A DNA stretch of 29,671 nucleotides from Dunaliella salina (GCA_002284615.2 MU069443.1:69426-99096), one strand, 5' to 3'. Counted from the stretch's first letter, positions 8,610-18,518 are shown. The notes: generated from the sequence alone by a model not told the origin. Program-made: numbers and translations.

Positions 8610-9444
8610 TTAATTACTTTTAAAACAATAAACAGCTTCAGGAAAACTGCAAGTTTTTACCTGTTTGGCAGCTGTTTTTGGACTGTTTGGAATTCCACAC
8701 AGAAATATGGTGATAAAAGTGTCAGTGCTCACATCCAGGAACCTCAGGTACACCATGATATGATTTTGAGTGCAAATGTCAGCCCAACCATCACACAGCA
8801 GCGCAGAAAGAGGACTGGCATTTACCTGAGCAGTTGTAGAGCACAAAAGGACTTCACTGCAAGCATACATGCAGGACCATAAGTATCTGCGGTGGTTGTA
8901 CTTATGTGCAATCTGATTTGTTCCCACAAGACCAGTGAGCTGCAGCAGGGAAGCAAACTTCTGCCCAGGTACCCTCTTTTATCAGCCATAGAGCAGCCAA
9001 CAACATGGTAGGAAGAAAACCCAACACAGCTGCTTGCTGTTTCCTATGCATTTTCTGCAAGCCATCTCCAATACTTCCTTCACCACCAGCAATAGCATAT
9101 GCCCTCTCTATAGCTTTCTTGTGCCACTCACTCTCCTGGTGCTCTGCCAGGGTATTCTTATCGCTAATTCCTGCACCTTCACCATCATGGCTCCCAGCAA
9201 ATTTGCTCCTGCTCTTCGAATGCTCGCAGCAAAGGGAGCACAGGCCTTTAGGATCCCCCCTCACTGTCCTTGCGCCTGAGAACCTGAGCCATGCATATAC
9301 TGCTTCTTTATCACTCTCATTCACCTCCCTGGCCTTTTTTTCTTTCTCCTCCTTCTCCTCATTCCTCTTTTTCTCCCTCTGCACTGCCTTGGACTCCTCT
9401 GGAGAAAAGGGGGAAGGGCCCCCATTTGTCAGTGCCAGTTGCAT
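8610..9444 (-). pseudogene. hAT-like transposase fragment (zinc finger plus start of catalytic domain)
   Basis: Read on the minus strand, 9444-8902 gives a Lys/Glu-rich coil, then WLRFSGARTVRGDPKGLCSL followed by CCEHSKSRSKFAGS and LAEHQESEWHKKAI. This is a C-x2-C ... H-x4-H finger of the kind found before DUF4371/hAT-type transposase domains. A leucine-rich helix ending WLIKEG follows. The continuation (FASLLQLTGLVGTNQIAHKY, then SPLSALLCDGWADICTQNHI, MVYLRFLDV) is in another frame and ends at 8610; it matches the hAT 'SPF-S-hh-DxxxDIs' region, with DGWAD at the first catalytic Asp. A frameshift near 8960-8985 therefore separates the halves. The rest of the transposase is absent: coding similarity ends near the telomere-like tract. 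The long plus-strand ORFs over it are shadows. Confidence 0.6.
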
Positions 9445-9527
9445 GCAATTTCAAGCTGCTGCAGAACGAAATTTGGCTGGCAAAAAGTTGTGCAGTTCAG
9501 CAATCAGCAGCATGGTCCTCACCACTC

Positions 9528-9947
9528 TCAGCGAGCTTGCAGATGACGGCATTCTCGGTGAGGCCCAGAGTAAGGGGGATGATGATGAAGGAGACAGGCT
9601 TGGTGAGCGTGGAGCGTTTTAGAGCTCATCCAGCAGTACCAATTGTCCAACATGAGCTGCAATGCCTCCCTGAACTCAGGGTCGGGGTGCTGCTCCATCC
9701 AATCCGCAGACCAGGCCTCTGGGGGAGTGTAGGCTGCTGGCTGAGAGGGGGGCTGAGGGGCAGGCTGAGAAGAGGGGGGGGGCTGTGGGGCCTGGGATGC
9801 CCCTGCATGAGCACCTTCAGAGCTTGTCACATGCCTGTGCCCCATGCACAGTTGCACACTGTTGATACATGCTGTCTTATGGACTGCCAGCAAACAGTGA
9901 CTTACAATATGTGAGAAGAGTCTGTTCTGGCGAGGGCGGCTCTGCAA
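9528..9947 (-). pseudogene. Pro-rich ORF, possibly the N-terminal part of the hAT-like gene
   Basis: A 139-codon minus-strand frame contains a Pro/Gln/Ser-rich linker (APQPPPSSQPAPQPPSQPAA) followed by a plausible helical segment (EAWSADWMEQHPDPEFREAL). It lies just upstream of, and on the same strand as, the zinc-finger ORF, though in a different frame. Low-complexity N-termini before the finger are common in algal transposases. It could also be a separate captured exon. Confidence 0.3.
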
Positions 9948-9949
9948 GG

Positions 9950-10720
9950 CTGGGCGTTAAGCCCCTGCCCCGCCCTCTCCCTCTCCCTTGTCTTCCACCC
10001 ATGGCCGCAGTCCACCCTGGCCCTGTGCTTACATTTGAAAATTCGCCAGAGACACCCAAAATTTTTTTCAGGCCCAGCTGAAAGGGGTCCAGGAAAACTT
10101 CCGGTTCGACCGCACCGGACTTGGCCTGTGCCGGAGGCGCAGGCCAAATCCTTTATTATATGTCCGGGAGCCGGACGGCTTGAACATCCCTGGTCTCTGT
10201 GTATGGCACTGCACATGTCATGGGCATCCTTGTGTACAGGGTGAGTTTATAGAGTGAGAAGCTGGGACGAAGAGCCTTTGGCCTTGCCACCCACCCACCC
10301 CACCCTCGTACTTGTATGCAGCACAGAGGCTTGCTTTTGGGTAAAAGTTTCACGCATGTCCTGGGCTTTTTTGCCGTCTCGGGCTCTAAGGAGAATTCAT
10401 GCTTGGCTGCCTGTGGGTGTCTTTCCAGTATGTGGCAGTTTTGAACAAAGCTGGCTGCCTGCAACGTCGTATCCCTTATGTTTCCGCACACCTTTACCAG
10501 AGAACATCATTTACTTACATTTGCAACAAGAACTGGGATAGTACTGTGGGAGAATAAACTGTTTTCAGCAGATCCATAAAGGAAATCCTAGGATTTGGCT
10601 GTGAATGAATAGCGCTTCCCTGAGTTTGGTATGAGCTCCCCATCTTCATGCATGATTATGTTATTGGTTAATGTGTATTATTACGTTGTTCATTAATTAT
10701 CATTATTTTAATGCTTTTTA
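9950..10720. other. Stretch without recognised genes
   Basis: Contains a short diverged copy (10255-10329) of the 3' part of the 7296 ORF: GAAGCTGGGACGAAGAGCC and CACCCTCGTACTTGTATGCAGC parallel 7998-8047. Nothing else was recognised. Confidence 0.4.
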
Positions 10721-10730
10721 ATGTAATGAG

Positions 10731-10780
10731 GGTGGCAGGCTTGTGTCATTGAGTCCTGGAATTGTATCCACTTGCTGCAC
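10731..10780. repeat. Left copy of a direct repeat flanking the microsatellite/hAT block
   Basis: GGTGGCAGGCTTGTGTCATT then GAGTCCTGGAATTGT and CTTGCTGCAC. The same order recurs at 12522-12588 with an insertion of about 17 bp. Both copies are preceded by AT-rich sequence with TTAATGT. Confidence 0.8.
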
Positions 10781-10790
10781 AAGTAAGAAT

Positions 10791-10838
<48 letters not shown>

Positions 10839-10851
10839 CGACCATTATTAC

Positions 10852-10899
<48 letters not shown>

Positions 10900-11044
10900 C
10901 ATTGTAGCCCTTATTACTATTATTATTACCTTTATGACTATTGTTATTATTACTATTATTATTTTTATTATTTTTATTTTTATTTTATTATTGTTATTAT
11001 TATTATTACTATTTATTACTATTATTACTATTATTATTATTATT
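10791..11044. repeat. Compound microsatellite (GAT)n-(TTG)n-(TTA)n
   Basis: GAT repeats at 10791-10838, TTG repeats at about 10851-10898 and an imperfect TTA/TTG/TTT block from 10908 to 11044. ORFs of poly-Asp, poly-Met, poly-Val and poly-Ile type arise from them. Confidence 0.95.
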
Positions 11045-11237
11045 AGGGTTGGCACAAACGTTGTAATTATATATACCGTAGCAATGCTAATATATTACTA
11101 CGCTGATTTATTACGAGGTACCAAAATATTTTCATTGATTAATTCACGAGCTTTAAGGTTTTACGAGTTGGTCCAGAAAAACTCAAAATTTGCAAACTTT
11201 TTTGTTTTTGCCTCATGCACTGGCTCTCCATCCCTAC

Positions 11238-11501
11238 TCAACTCCCCCCACCTCTCTCTACATCTGAGGAGTCCTTAGAGTCCTCAGACGCCTCCAGAGC
11301 CCTTGCTCGTCCATTCCGCGCCCTTGCCTCTCCCCCCTGCGCATGCAAAGGGGGGGATGCCCCTGCCTCCCCTTCCACGGTTGAGAGCTGCAGCTGTGGG
11401 ATCACAAACAACTCCTGAGACACAGTCATCCTTTGTGCCAGCTCTGGGTTGAAGCGGAGCTCCTTGGGCGGACCATCCTCCTCACGCTTCCGCTTCCCAT
11501 G
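11238..11501 (-). pseudogene. Gene fragment inside the TIR element, downstream exon
   Basis: Open minus frame starting HGKRKREEDGPPKELRFNPE and continuing LAQRMTVSQELFVIPQLQLS, with a basic NLS-like KRKR. A stop (TGA) lies immediately upstream, yet an acceptor (TGGCAG) at about 11518 would join it in frame to the donor near 11838 if that stop is a mutation. Composition is much more protein-like than that of neighbouring ORFs. I do not recognise the family; it may be the N-terminal part of the parent transposase or a captured host gene. Confidence 0.35.
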
Positions 11502-11791
11502 TCAAAAAGGGTTCTCTGCCACCTTTGCAGTATGAGGATGCATTTTGGGGCGCAGTAATTTATTTAATAGAAACCTATATATTTTACGAGGCCTTGGAAA
11601 AAGTAACTTTAAAAGGCGATTCACATTGCGAGGATCCTCAATGATTATTTAATTAATCGCAAAACCCCCAAAGTCGCTCCGGCAACGTTATATTTGTAAC
11701 ATAAGTATATAACCTGTATATTTGAGTTCGAATCTTGTTATGTTATACGTTATGAAGTTATGTACATAACATAACATTGTAAATAACATAT

Positions 11792-12193
11792 TTATATAAC
11801 GTTATATTCGACAAACTTCTCACCGAAGTTTGGCGATTCCATGAGCGCAATTCTGAGTTCCGTGAGTATGTGTTGCTCAGTCGATTTGATCAGGGTGAGT
11901 GAGTTTGGAACTGGTGCCGAGGCAGGTCTGGATGACGAGGGGGAGGTGGAAGAGGAGGAAGAAGAGGCAGAAGTTTGGGCCGCAGGAGAGTGCAGCACAG
12001 AGCAGGCAAGCAAAGCTGAATTCTTTCTGTGGAGAGAGGCCGCGCTAAATATCGGGGCATGTTTGAAGCCTGTCTTGATGAGGAAAGGCCGATGCAAGCC
12101 CAGGAGTCCCAAGTTTCTCTGGTGTTGAGCATGGCGAGGAGCAGCAAGGGCAGCATGGTTAGACTGCATGGTTGTACGGGAATGATAGATCAA
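11792..12193 (-). pseudogene. Gene fragment inside the TIR element, upstream exon
   Basis: Minus-strand frame with a Ser/Pro-rich stretch (SASSSSSSTSPSSSRPASAP), then NSLTLIKSTEQHILTELRIA and LMESPNFG, followed by GTGAGAAG, a strong donor. Splicing from here to about 11517 continues the reading frame into the NLS-bearing segment. The N-terminal part is less convincing. Function unknown. Confidence 0.35.
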
Positions 12194-12442
12194 GACAGGG
12201 ATACTTTACGCGCATGTTGCGAACTCTGACTTTCAAACACTCTTGTTTTATCACCACCTCATTTTGAGCTCAAGTAAATTGGGTTAGCAGTTTCTATTCT
12301 TTGAGAGCTATCCATTGATACCCTTGAAGTTGGGATTTGCTCAACCTGAATTCTGAGTATATAACGTTTGTAACGTTCATAACGTTATATACGGGTTATA
12401 TAACATCAAGCCATTTCGCCGCATAACGTTTGTGCCAACCCT

Positions 12443-12588
12443 TATTATTATTATTATTACTATTATTGGTATTGTGTTTGCTATTGTTATCTTTATTATG
12501 TTTATTAATTAATGTGTGAGAGGTGGCAGGCTTGCGTCATTAAGTCCTGGAATTGTGAGATCATTTTCACTTTGCTCATTTGCTGCAC
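12443..12588. repeat. (TTA)n continuation and right copy of the direct repeat
   Basis: TTA repeats at 12443-12465 continue the tract interrupted by the TIR element. GGTGGCAGGCTTGCGTCATT at 12522 and the sequence to 12588 then match 10731-10780. Confidence 0.75.
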
Positions 12589-14355
12589 GAGGAAGTGTTG
12601 CTGCTGCTTTGTCTCTCTACGGGAGCGCTGTGGGACCATGCATATTCAGACAAATTTAAAGTAGACAGGATATGCATGCGCGAGTGTTTTTGCTGTGATA
12701 CAACCTTGCGCGTGGTAGGATGGGTGCCTCTTGCACTGCTGCACAGCGCATTTCTGTCAAACTAACCCACAAAATGGATTAGCTTTGGCAAGATTGCTGT
12801 GAATTTTGCCGTTTTTGCTCTACAGTGCGTCTCGTCAAATTCAATCCTCAAAACGGGGCAATGAGATTCCTGTCTATGTGTCCGTGTATCAGAACCTCAC
12901 TGCTGATGATAAATTTCAACCACACTGGCTTGGGGTGTGAAATCGTCATCCTAAGGACATGTCTGAGCAGCCAATGTTATCCTTCTGACATGCCTAACGG
13001 GTTAAACCTACTGGCTGAAAGGTACTCGAACCTCCCATTGAGTACCTTGTAAACCTTCCTCCTTTTGTCACGCCTTAAGAGCAGACTCGCAAAGCATTCT
13101 TTGTGAGATCCATCTGTGTTCAACACATAATTTTGTGGTTTCCATGTGTCCTCCTCCCACCAGACTGACAGACAATGTGATGTCTGTGCAGGTGGGCTCA
13201 ACATGCCGGCGACAGGGTGCAGAGCATGCACCAGTGCCTTTGCAGCAACAGCTTGCAAGCAGGTAGCAGCTGGGGAGGCTCCGCCAGCTCCCATGGTGCC
13301 AGGCACGTAGACGAGGGAAAGGAGGGTGGGCCCCCCCCTCTGCAGAGCTTGGCTGGCACGTATTGTGGTGCAGTTGGTGCTGTCAGGCAAGCAGGGTTGT
13401 GGTGCTTTGGATGGTGCAGGGTTGTGGTGCTGTGGGTGCTGCAGGTGGGAGTGAGTGTGGCTGCAAGAATAGGGCTGGCAATCGATGAAGTCGCGCGGCA
13501 GTATTAGCACCATTATTGTTGCTGTACAGAATAGGAAAAGGTGCTAGACCTGACACAAAGGAAGTGGAACTGTTGACTGTCCGGATTGGGTTGGAGATGC
13601 ATGAAGCTTCTTGGCTGTGTTAGGGCTGCTTTTGAAGGGTTGGGGTGTGGATGGAGAGGAGAGGATGGAAAATTGCTTTGGCACCAGCAACTTGGCAACT
13701 TCACCGCGGGCTTACAGGAAGCAAGCGGCAGTACACCCTGAGAGGAGCACATCAGCTGGAAAGGTTGAGAAGCTGCTGGCAAGACGCCTGTAAAGATTCC
13801 TGGCATTTCAGAGCCCAGCAATGATGTGCAGATTGGGGAATGCCACATGCAGCTGTCCGTGGAGCAAAGTTGGTACTTGCATAGCACTGTGAAGAAAGCA
13901 TCATGTTGATGCATAAAGTGCACTATTCCTTTTTTATTATTTTGAAGCTATTGGACCTTCTCCATCGGATGATAAAGTGCACAAGAAAGCGAGCATGAAG
14001 TTGACAGCGCATATTACCTGAATTCGCTTGAGGAAGGAGGTTTTTGTGACCCAGCAACGGAGGTTTTTTCTCAACTAGCAAATTGTGACTGAGCATAACA
14101 CCTTGCTTTCAACAACAAGGCTGTGAGAATCAAGCTTAGGGTGGGCGTTATCACAATGCATTCGTCATCATGAATGATTCTGTTTTTTCCCCGAGAGAAA
14201 ATCATGCTCCTGCAAGCAGAGGAAACAGCATGTAAGGCTTGCAATTTGAGTGTTACTGGGAAGCAAGCTCTGCTGAGGCAGTGTTTTCTTATGCTTGTCT
14301 TGTTTCCTCCCTTTCATCATCTTTTTCGCCTTCATTGGGCCATTACCATTCCTTT
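12589..14355. other. Mostly non-coding; one weak minus-strand ORF
   Basis: A minus ORF at 13513-12977 (178 codons) ends with a plausible stretch, VLNTDGSHKECFASLLLRRD followed by KRRKVYKVLNGRFEYL, but its first half is His/Pro/Ala-rich and has no domain I know. No splice-supported exon chain was found in this region. Confidence 0.25.
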
Positions 14356-14361
14356 CAATTT

Positions 14362-14415
14362 GAAAGAAAAGAAAAACTACGCAGGCAGTGAACACACTCC
14401 ACATCGATTAATTTC
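14362..14415 (-). mobile_element. 3'-end-only copy of the retroelement family
   Basis: On the minus strand this reads (A)TCGATGTGGAGTGTGTTCA, CTGCCTGCGTAGTTTTTC, then TTTTCTTTC. It matches the 3' end of the 19839-26057 element and of the 29260 copy. Only about 55 bp remain, as expected of extreme 5' truncation during target-primed reverse transcription. Confidence 0.65.
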
Positions 14416-16050
14416 AATTTGATTTGAATGCTGCATTTGGTTGGATTAGAGGTTCTGAACCGTCTATTTTCGTATGCACTTGGCCAGCTCTCGTACAGCA
14501 GGTGGAGGGCCGCAGATTGAAAGGTGGAGGAGAAAAATAAAATTCTTTGGCCAAAACTTTTGGCCAAAGCCGTATCAATCACTTCCTTGAATTTAGAAGC
14601 TACAAGGTGTTCTTAGGATCAACACACAAGTAATCAGGAAGATTTTACACGGTTCACAGAAAAAGCCATTTGTGACACTAATTGGCTGCTAGGCTGCTAG
14701 TAAATAAGCTGTGATATAGGGTTTGAAGGGTTCACAAATTAAGCCATGAGTCACAATATATGACTGCAGCAGTCAGTCACATTATCTGCTACGCTACCGA
14801 CAAAAACTGTTGCTTTGTAGCACAATGATTTCCTACAAGATAATGCAACACCAAGGAATGGTAGCCTCAGGTTCAAAGGTATACCGTACATTCACGACCA
14901 ATTCGTCAGGCTGACCCTGAAACTTATCTTCTGGCGTTCGTCAGAGGTTCGTCTGGGGCCTGAACAATTAATTTTGGATTTTGTCTGCAGTTCGCTCTTA
15001 GTTCGTCAAAAGTTTTGCCGGCATTAATTTTTCTATTATTTTTTGAGTTGGTCTCGGAGCTTCAGAATTATTCAATTAGCGAACTGAACGAACGGTACTT
15101 GAATGAGCAGGAATAAGCCTCCACTGAAGGTTACCAGCTCTCGTACAATCCACCAAATTCAAAAATAAGAGTATGAACGTGCAGTTTGCGCAGTGGTACC
15201 ACCGGTGGGAGCACTGAGGATTAGGAAGCTGCACACAAATCAGGCACTCTGCTTTTTGACTGCAACGCAGTGAGGAGAAAAGCTCGAAAAGAGCACAGTA
15301 GGCCACGTCCTGACGATTCTTGATTCTATAAGTGTTCAATAAGGCGGGCCCTTCTGGGTGCTAAGGTCGTTCCCCTGTGATGCTTGGGGGCTAGTTCCAC
15401 TTGCGTAGCTTTTCCTTTTCCTTTCCACGTCCTGACGGATTGCAAAGATCCTCCACACCATCAATTGGCAATCGCTAACTGCGCAGATCAGATAGCTCTG
15501 CCAATAGAACCCCCAAGCCTTTCAACACATGACAGCTCCAGGTGCATTCCTCAAGTCTAATGACTCGATAAGCTATAGAGGTGTAAGACGCGCTCTCTTC
15601 AAACAATTCGTCGCCTATTTGCTGGCCATATGTGGGCCTGCCTGTTTTTATTTCTTCTGGCCCCCAGGATGGTTGCCAAAAGACCTTTAGCGCTTCTTTC
15701 TTTGACTCAGAAATTCTGATGATTTTGTCTTTGTTATTGAGGCCAGCACAGGTGAGATAGGTCCAGGTTTTAGCTGCGTGGACCCCTTGCCTTTGTTCAT
15801 GATCGTAGCATCCAAGTTCTCATGCATTTTCAGTGGTAGGTATGTTCAGGCACATCGCAGTACATACATGTCAGGGTATGGGGGCTCAGAGCCTGGGGTT
15901 TCCAGGCCTCCGCTGTAAATACATATCTGACAGCATGCACATTCAATGTCAGTGGGAGCAGCTGTGCAGGTGCTTGCCAGGTTGGAAGCCAGCTTTTTTA
16001 AAGAGTAACAGGGCTCAAATCTCTACAATTGTAGATCCAGGGTGAGTGTG
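14416..16050. other. No recognised gene
   Basis: Scattered short ORFs without domains. A near-palindrome CTTTGGCCAAAACTTTTGGC is at 14545-14569. A possible partial retroelement 3' end (CTTGCGTAGCTTTTCCTTTT) is at 15401-15420. Confidence 0.4.
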
Positions 16051-16206
16051 TTATTGGTTCAGTTGGTACATTTCCACACATATATTAAACACAAACTTGG
16101 AAACGCTAATGCCAAAACAGGTTACTCTTACTATCAAAACTTATTACCGCATGTGGATAACAAAATTAGCAATGCTTTCAGGAACGTGTAAAGTCTATCC
16201 ACACCC

Positions 16207-16662
16207 ATGAAGCGTACCATCCTGCAGTACCGCACAGGCACCCTCTGTAATCAAAAACATGTTGTCCGTTCTGTAAGGTCAACTGTTGAACTGACCCATC
16301 TTGCCCACTTCCGGGCTGCCATCCATTGGACCGCGCACTCCAAGTGTGGAGTTCACATACTCTCAGGCTGCTGTAACCTTTTCATCTCCAACTTAAAAGC
16401 TGAACGCCAATGCCATAACATTGCAGGCAGAATGATTGCAAAAGCACTCAGCAAAAGTCCTGTGGGAGCAGGCCTGGTCTACACAGACGTAGGGAGCGAT
16501 TTTAAACTTGCACAACACAACCTCCAACTCCCTGCACATGCCTCAAACAGAACTTTACCTGCTTTCTTCTTCCCTCGTAACCTCAAGAGAGGAAAAGACT
16601 CAACTCCAGAGAGGAAAAGACTTAACCCCAGTCGACCAGATGCTATTTTTCTCACCCCTTAA
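16207..16662 (+). pseudogene. Retroelement polyprotein fragment (knuckle region and RPD motif)
   Basis: The 151-codon frame MKRTILQYRTGTLCNQKHVV ... ILSGCCNLFISNLKAERQCH ... GAGLVYTDVGSDFKLAQHNL ... SNRTLPAFFFPRNLKRGKDS ... NPSRPDAIFLTP aligns with 23580-23945. The first cysteines of the knuckle are replaced (RSTVELTHLAH region) but H-x-x-SGC remains. RPDA is the candidate first motif of a PD-(D/E)xK nuclease. A stop follows it. Confidence 0.7.
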
Positions 16663-16778
16663 AATGCCAAACCTACTTCTGTATTTCTCCTACTCATTCA
16701 CATCACGCTTTGCACAGTTCCACACGGCGCACAACCAGGACTAGCCACATGAGGCACCCGCATGAACTGAACGCAAAC

Positions 16779-17300
16779 AAATGCTATGTGCACCTGATAG
16801 AAATCAAGCTCTGTGAAGACACTAGGCCAGAGCACCAGTTGAACATGGCAAAGCAGCATGCAAAAGCTTGTAAACTAATCAACCGCTAGAGCTATTACGA
16901 TTCACACTATTTTCCTGGGTGTTGGTGAAACTATTTATACTGAGCAGCAAGCATGCAAAAGCTTGTAAACTAATCAACCGCTAGAGCTATTACGATTCAC
17001 ACTATTTTCCTGGGTGTTGGTGAAACTATTTATACTGAGCATTCCCTGAAGCAATTCAAACAACAAGGACTGGATCACCAACATGCCACTAAGCTTGCCC
17101 AACAACTTCATGCTCAATCTGTTCAATATTCCCACAAGCTTGTTTTCACGCGTCGTGCTATCGAAAGCAAGAGTACTGTGGATACCCACAGCCAGGCTCC
17201 AAATCCAGGTGTTTCTAAAAACCCTTCAGATCCCGATAAGCCTGTCCTGCCTTACATCTTTGGTGAAGGGGACTCACGGCTCTTTATGAGTCAATGTGTC
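16779..17300 (+). pseudogene. Retroelement nuclease C-terminus (ExK half), interrupted
   Basis: Reads CYVHLIEIKLCEDTRPEHQL, then MAKQQHAKACKLINR and a stop. After the duplicated block it resumes as HTIFLGVGETIYTEHSLKQF and ATKLAQQLHAHS-like sequence with TRRAIE. E-I-K is the candidate D/E-x-K motif. A stop and a 95-bp shift break it. Confidence 0.7.
16856..17045. repeat. 95-bp tandem duplication inside the retroelement copy
   Basis: The block 16856-16945 (GCATGCAAAAGCTTGTAAAC ... TATTTATACTGAGC) recurs identically over 90 bp at 16951-17040, offset 95. No mismatch was seen, so the duplication is recent or is an assembly artefact. Confidence 0.9.
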
Positions 17301-17375
17301 TCCTTTACCTTAATTGGTGTAGGAAGAGTTCCTCTGCCTTAGTTATTTTTTCTTTTCTTTTTCCTTCTTTTCTTG

Positions 17376-17960
17376 GGTACAAGGGGCTGCCACTTGTGTT
17401 CTTTCTTTTGGCTGGCCAGTTTCTTTAATCGTCTTTATGCGTGACGTCAATGCCACGAAAATAGACAGCATCAATGGCGTGATTGGCTGTGATTTCCTGA
17501 GCCAGCTTCTATACCAACTTTTCTCTTTACCTCCGGATACTCCTATCCAGTTTAAAGCAAGAGGGTTGGTGGGAAGTTTTGAAAAACAGCATTCGAGTGC
17601 AAACACAGGTGCTCTAAGGGGTTGGCTTTACTGAAGACACCCGTGGATCCTGACCATAATTTTTTTTTTAGTGACAACCACAACCAAGCTGCAGCCCTGG
17701 TCAAGACCACCTTGCACAGAATGAAGAAAGTGGTCTTATCCAGCAAACAAAAAATGCAGCCAAAAAAATCCCATCTAAAAATGTGTGGTCTCTGCCACTA
17801 AAGTAGTCTATAATATTCAGTCAAATCAAATGGCTGTTGCCCAGCCTTGATCATCATGCCATAGAAGTAATCGCCAAGCTCTCCTTTGGGGGGGCCCTCC
17901 TTGATGGGGGCTCCCTTGGAAAGCAATATCTTTGGGTTGGCTTGCAGAAATTAAGTCAGC
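17376..17960. other. No recognised gene
   Basis: Short ORFs on both strands lack domains. A T-rich run lies at 17660-17670. The first island of the downstream host gene starts at 17961. Confidence 0.35.
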
Positions 17961-18095
17961 ATGATGTCAGGGAGGCGGAAAGGGACACCAGCGCAGAAGG
18001 ACCTCATCGATCGGCTCAAAAGGGTTCCGCGGACCAAGGTTGCCGCCTTCAAAAGGACAACGGACGTCCTGCTGGGGGCCTGCTTCCACTCTGGA
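17961..18095 (+). CDS. Unidentified host gene, exon 1 in view
   Basis: The frame reads MMSGRRKGTPAQKDLIDRLK, RVPRTKVAAFKRTTDVLLGA, CFHSG and then a possible donor GTAGCT at 18096 in phase 0. An AG at 17958-17959 could be the acceptor; an upstream TAA in frame shows the exon cannot extend further left. Basic, helical composition looks like real protein. The joined product with 18193-18287 stays in frame. Family not recognised. Confidence 0.45.
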
Positions 18096-18192
18096 GTAGC
18101 TGAGGGGTAGGGACGTTGAAGAACTAGTTGTCCTTGATGTTCTTCCCACTCTTCTATGACAACGGGAACGGGGCGCTCCACACCCCTGCCAG

Positions 18193-18285
18193 ATCTCACA
18201 GCAGGATGTCCATGCTGTCCTCGCCGCAACACAGCAGTTGTGCGAGAAGGTGGATGTGTTTGTCCAGTGCTCGAGCATCATGCAC

Positions 18286-18287
<2 letters not shown>
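18193..18287 (+). CDS. Unidentified host gene, exon 2 in view
   Basis: After CCCCTGCCAG the frame encodes ISQQDVHAVLAATQQLCEKV and DVFVQCSSIMH, an amphipathic helix pattern, ending AG before GTGTGTG. The preceding intron would be 97 nt. The donor GT is the first dinucleotide of a long TG repeat, so the intron starts with the microsatellite. Two or three alternative acceptors (18192, 18201, 18204) preserve the frame. Confidence 0.45.
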
Positions 18288-18374
<87 letters not shown>

Positions 18375-18414
18375 NNNNNNNNNNNNNNNNNNNNNNNNNN
18401 NNNNNNNNNNNNNN

Positions 18415-18474
<60 letters not shown>

Positions 18475-18518
18475 TGGGTGTGGGTGTGGGTGTGGGTGTG
18501 TGGGTGTGTGGGTGTGGT
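18288..18518. repeat. (TG)n microsatellite with assembly gap
   Basis: TG repeats run from 18288 to 18374, 40 N residues follow (18375-18414), then TG repeats to about 18470 and a GGGTGT-type tail to 18518. The gap length is probably arbitrary. Confidence 0.98.

Larger units (their letters stand above)
11045..12442. mobile_element. hAT-like DNA transposon with GGGTTGGCAC terminal inverted repeats
   Basis: The left end AGGGTTGGCACAAACGTT (11045-11062) is the exact reverse complement of the right end AACGTTTGTGCCAACCCT (12425-12442). The TIR start resembles the (C/T)AGGGTTGGCA ends usual for hAT elements. It sits inside a (TTA)n tract, so an 8-bp target duplication such as TTATTATT is compatible but cannot be proved. 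The interior has no recognisable transposase but holds a minus-strand gene fragment and many ATAACGTTAT-like palindromes near the right end and around 11685-11815. Confidence 0.8.
16055..17375 (+). mobile_element. 5'-truncated copy of the RNase H/nuclease retroelement
   Basis: Similarity to the central element starts within the linker after RNase H (ANAKTGYSYYQNLLPHVDNK) and runs through the knuckle region, the RPD motif, the VHLIEIKLCEDTRP motif and the conserved 3' end (CCTTAATTGGTGTAGGAAGA ... TTTTTTCTTTTC). A truncated 5' end with a preserved 3' end is typical of non-LTR retrotransposition. Several frame breaks and a 95-bp tandem duplication make it a dead copy. Confidence 0.8.

Noticed and set aside
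9005..9622. 205-codon plus-strand ORF
   Set aside because: Antisense to the hAT-like zinc-finger ORF, whose minus frame has the recognisable motifs.
10790..11278. Long poly-Asp/Met/Val/Ile ORFs
   Set aside because: Products of the GAT, TTG and TTA microsatellites.
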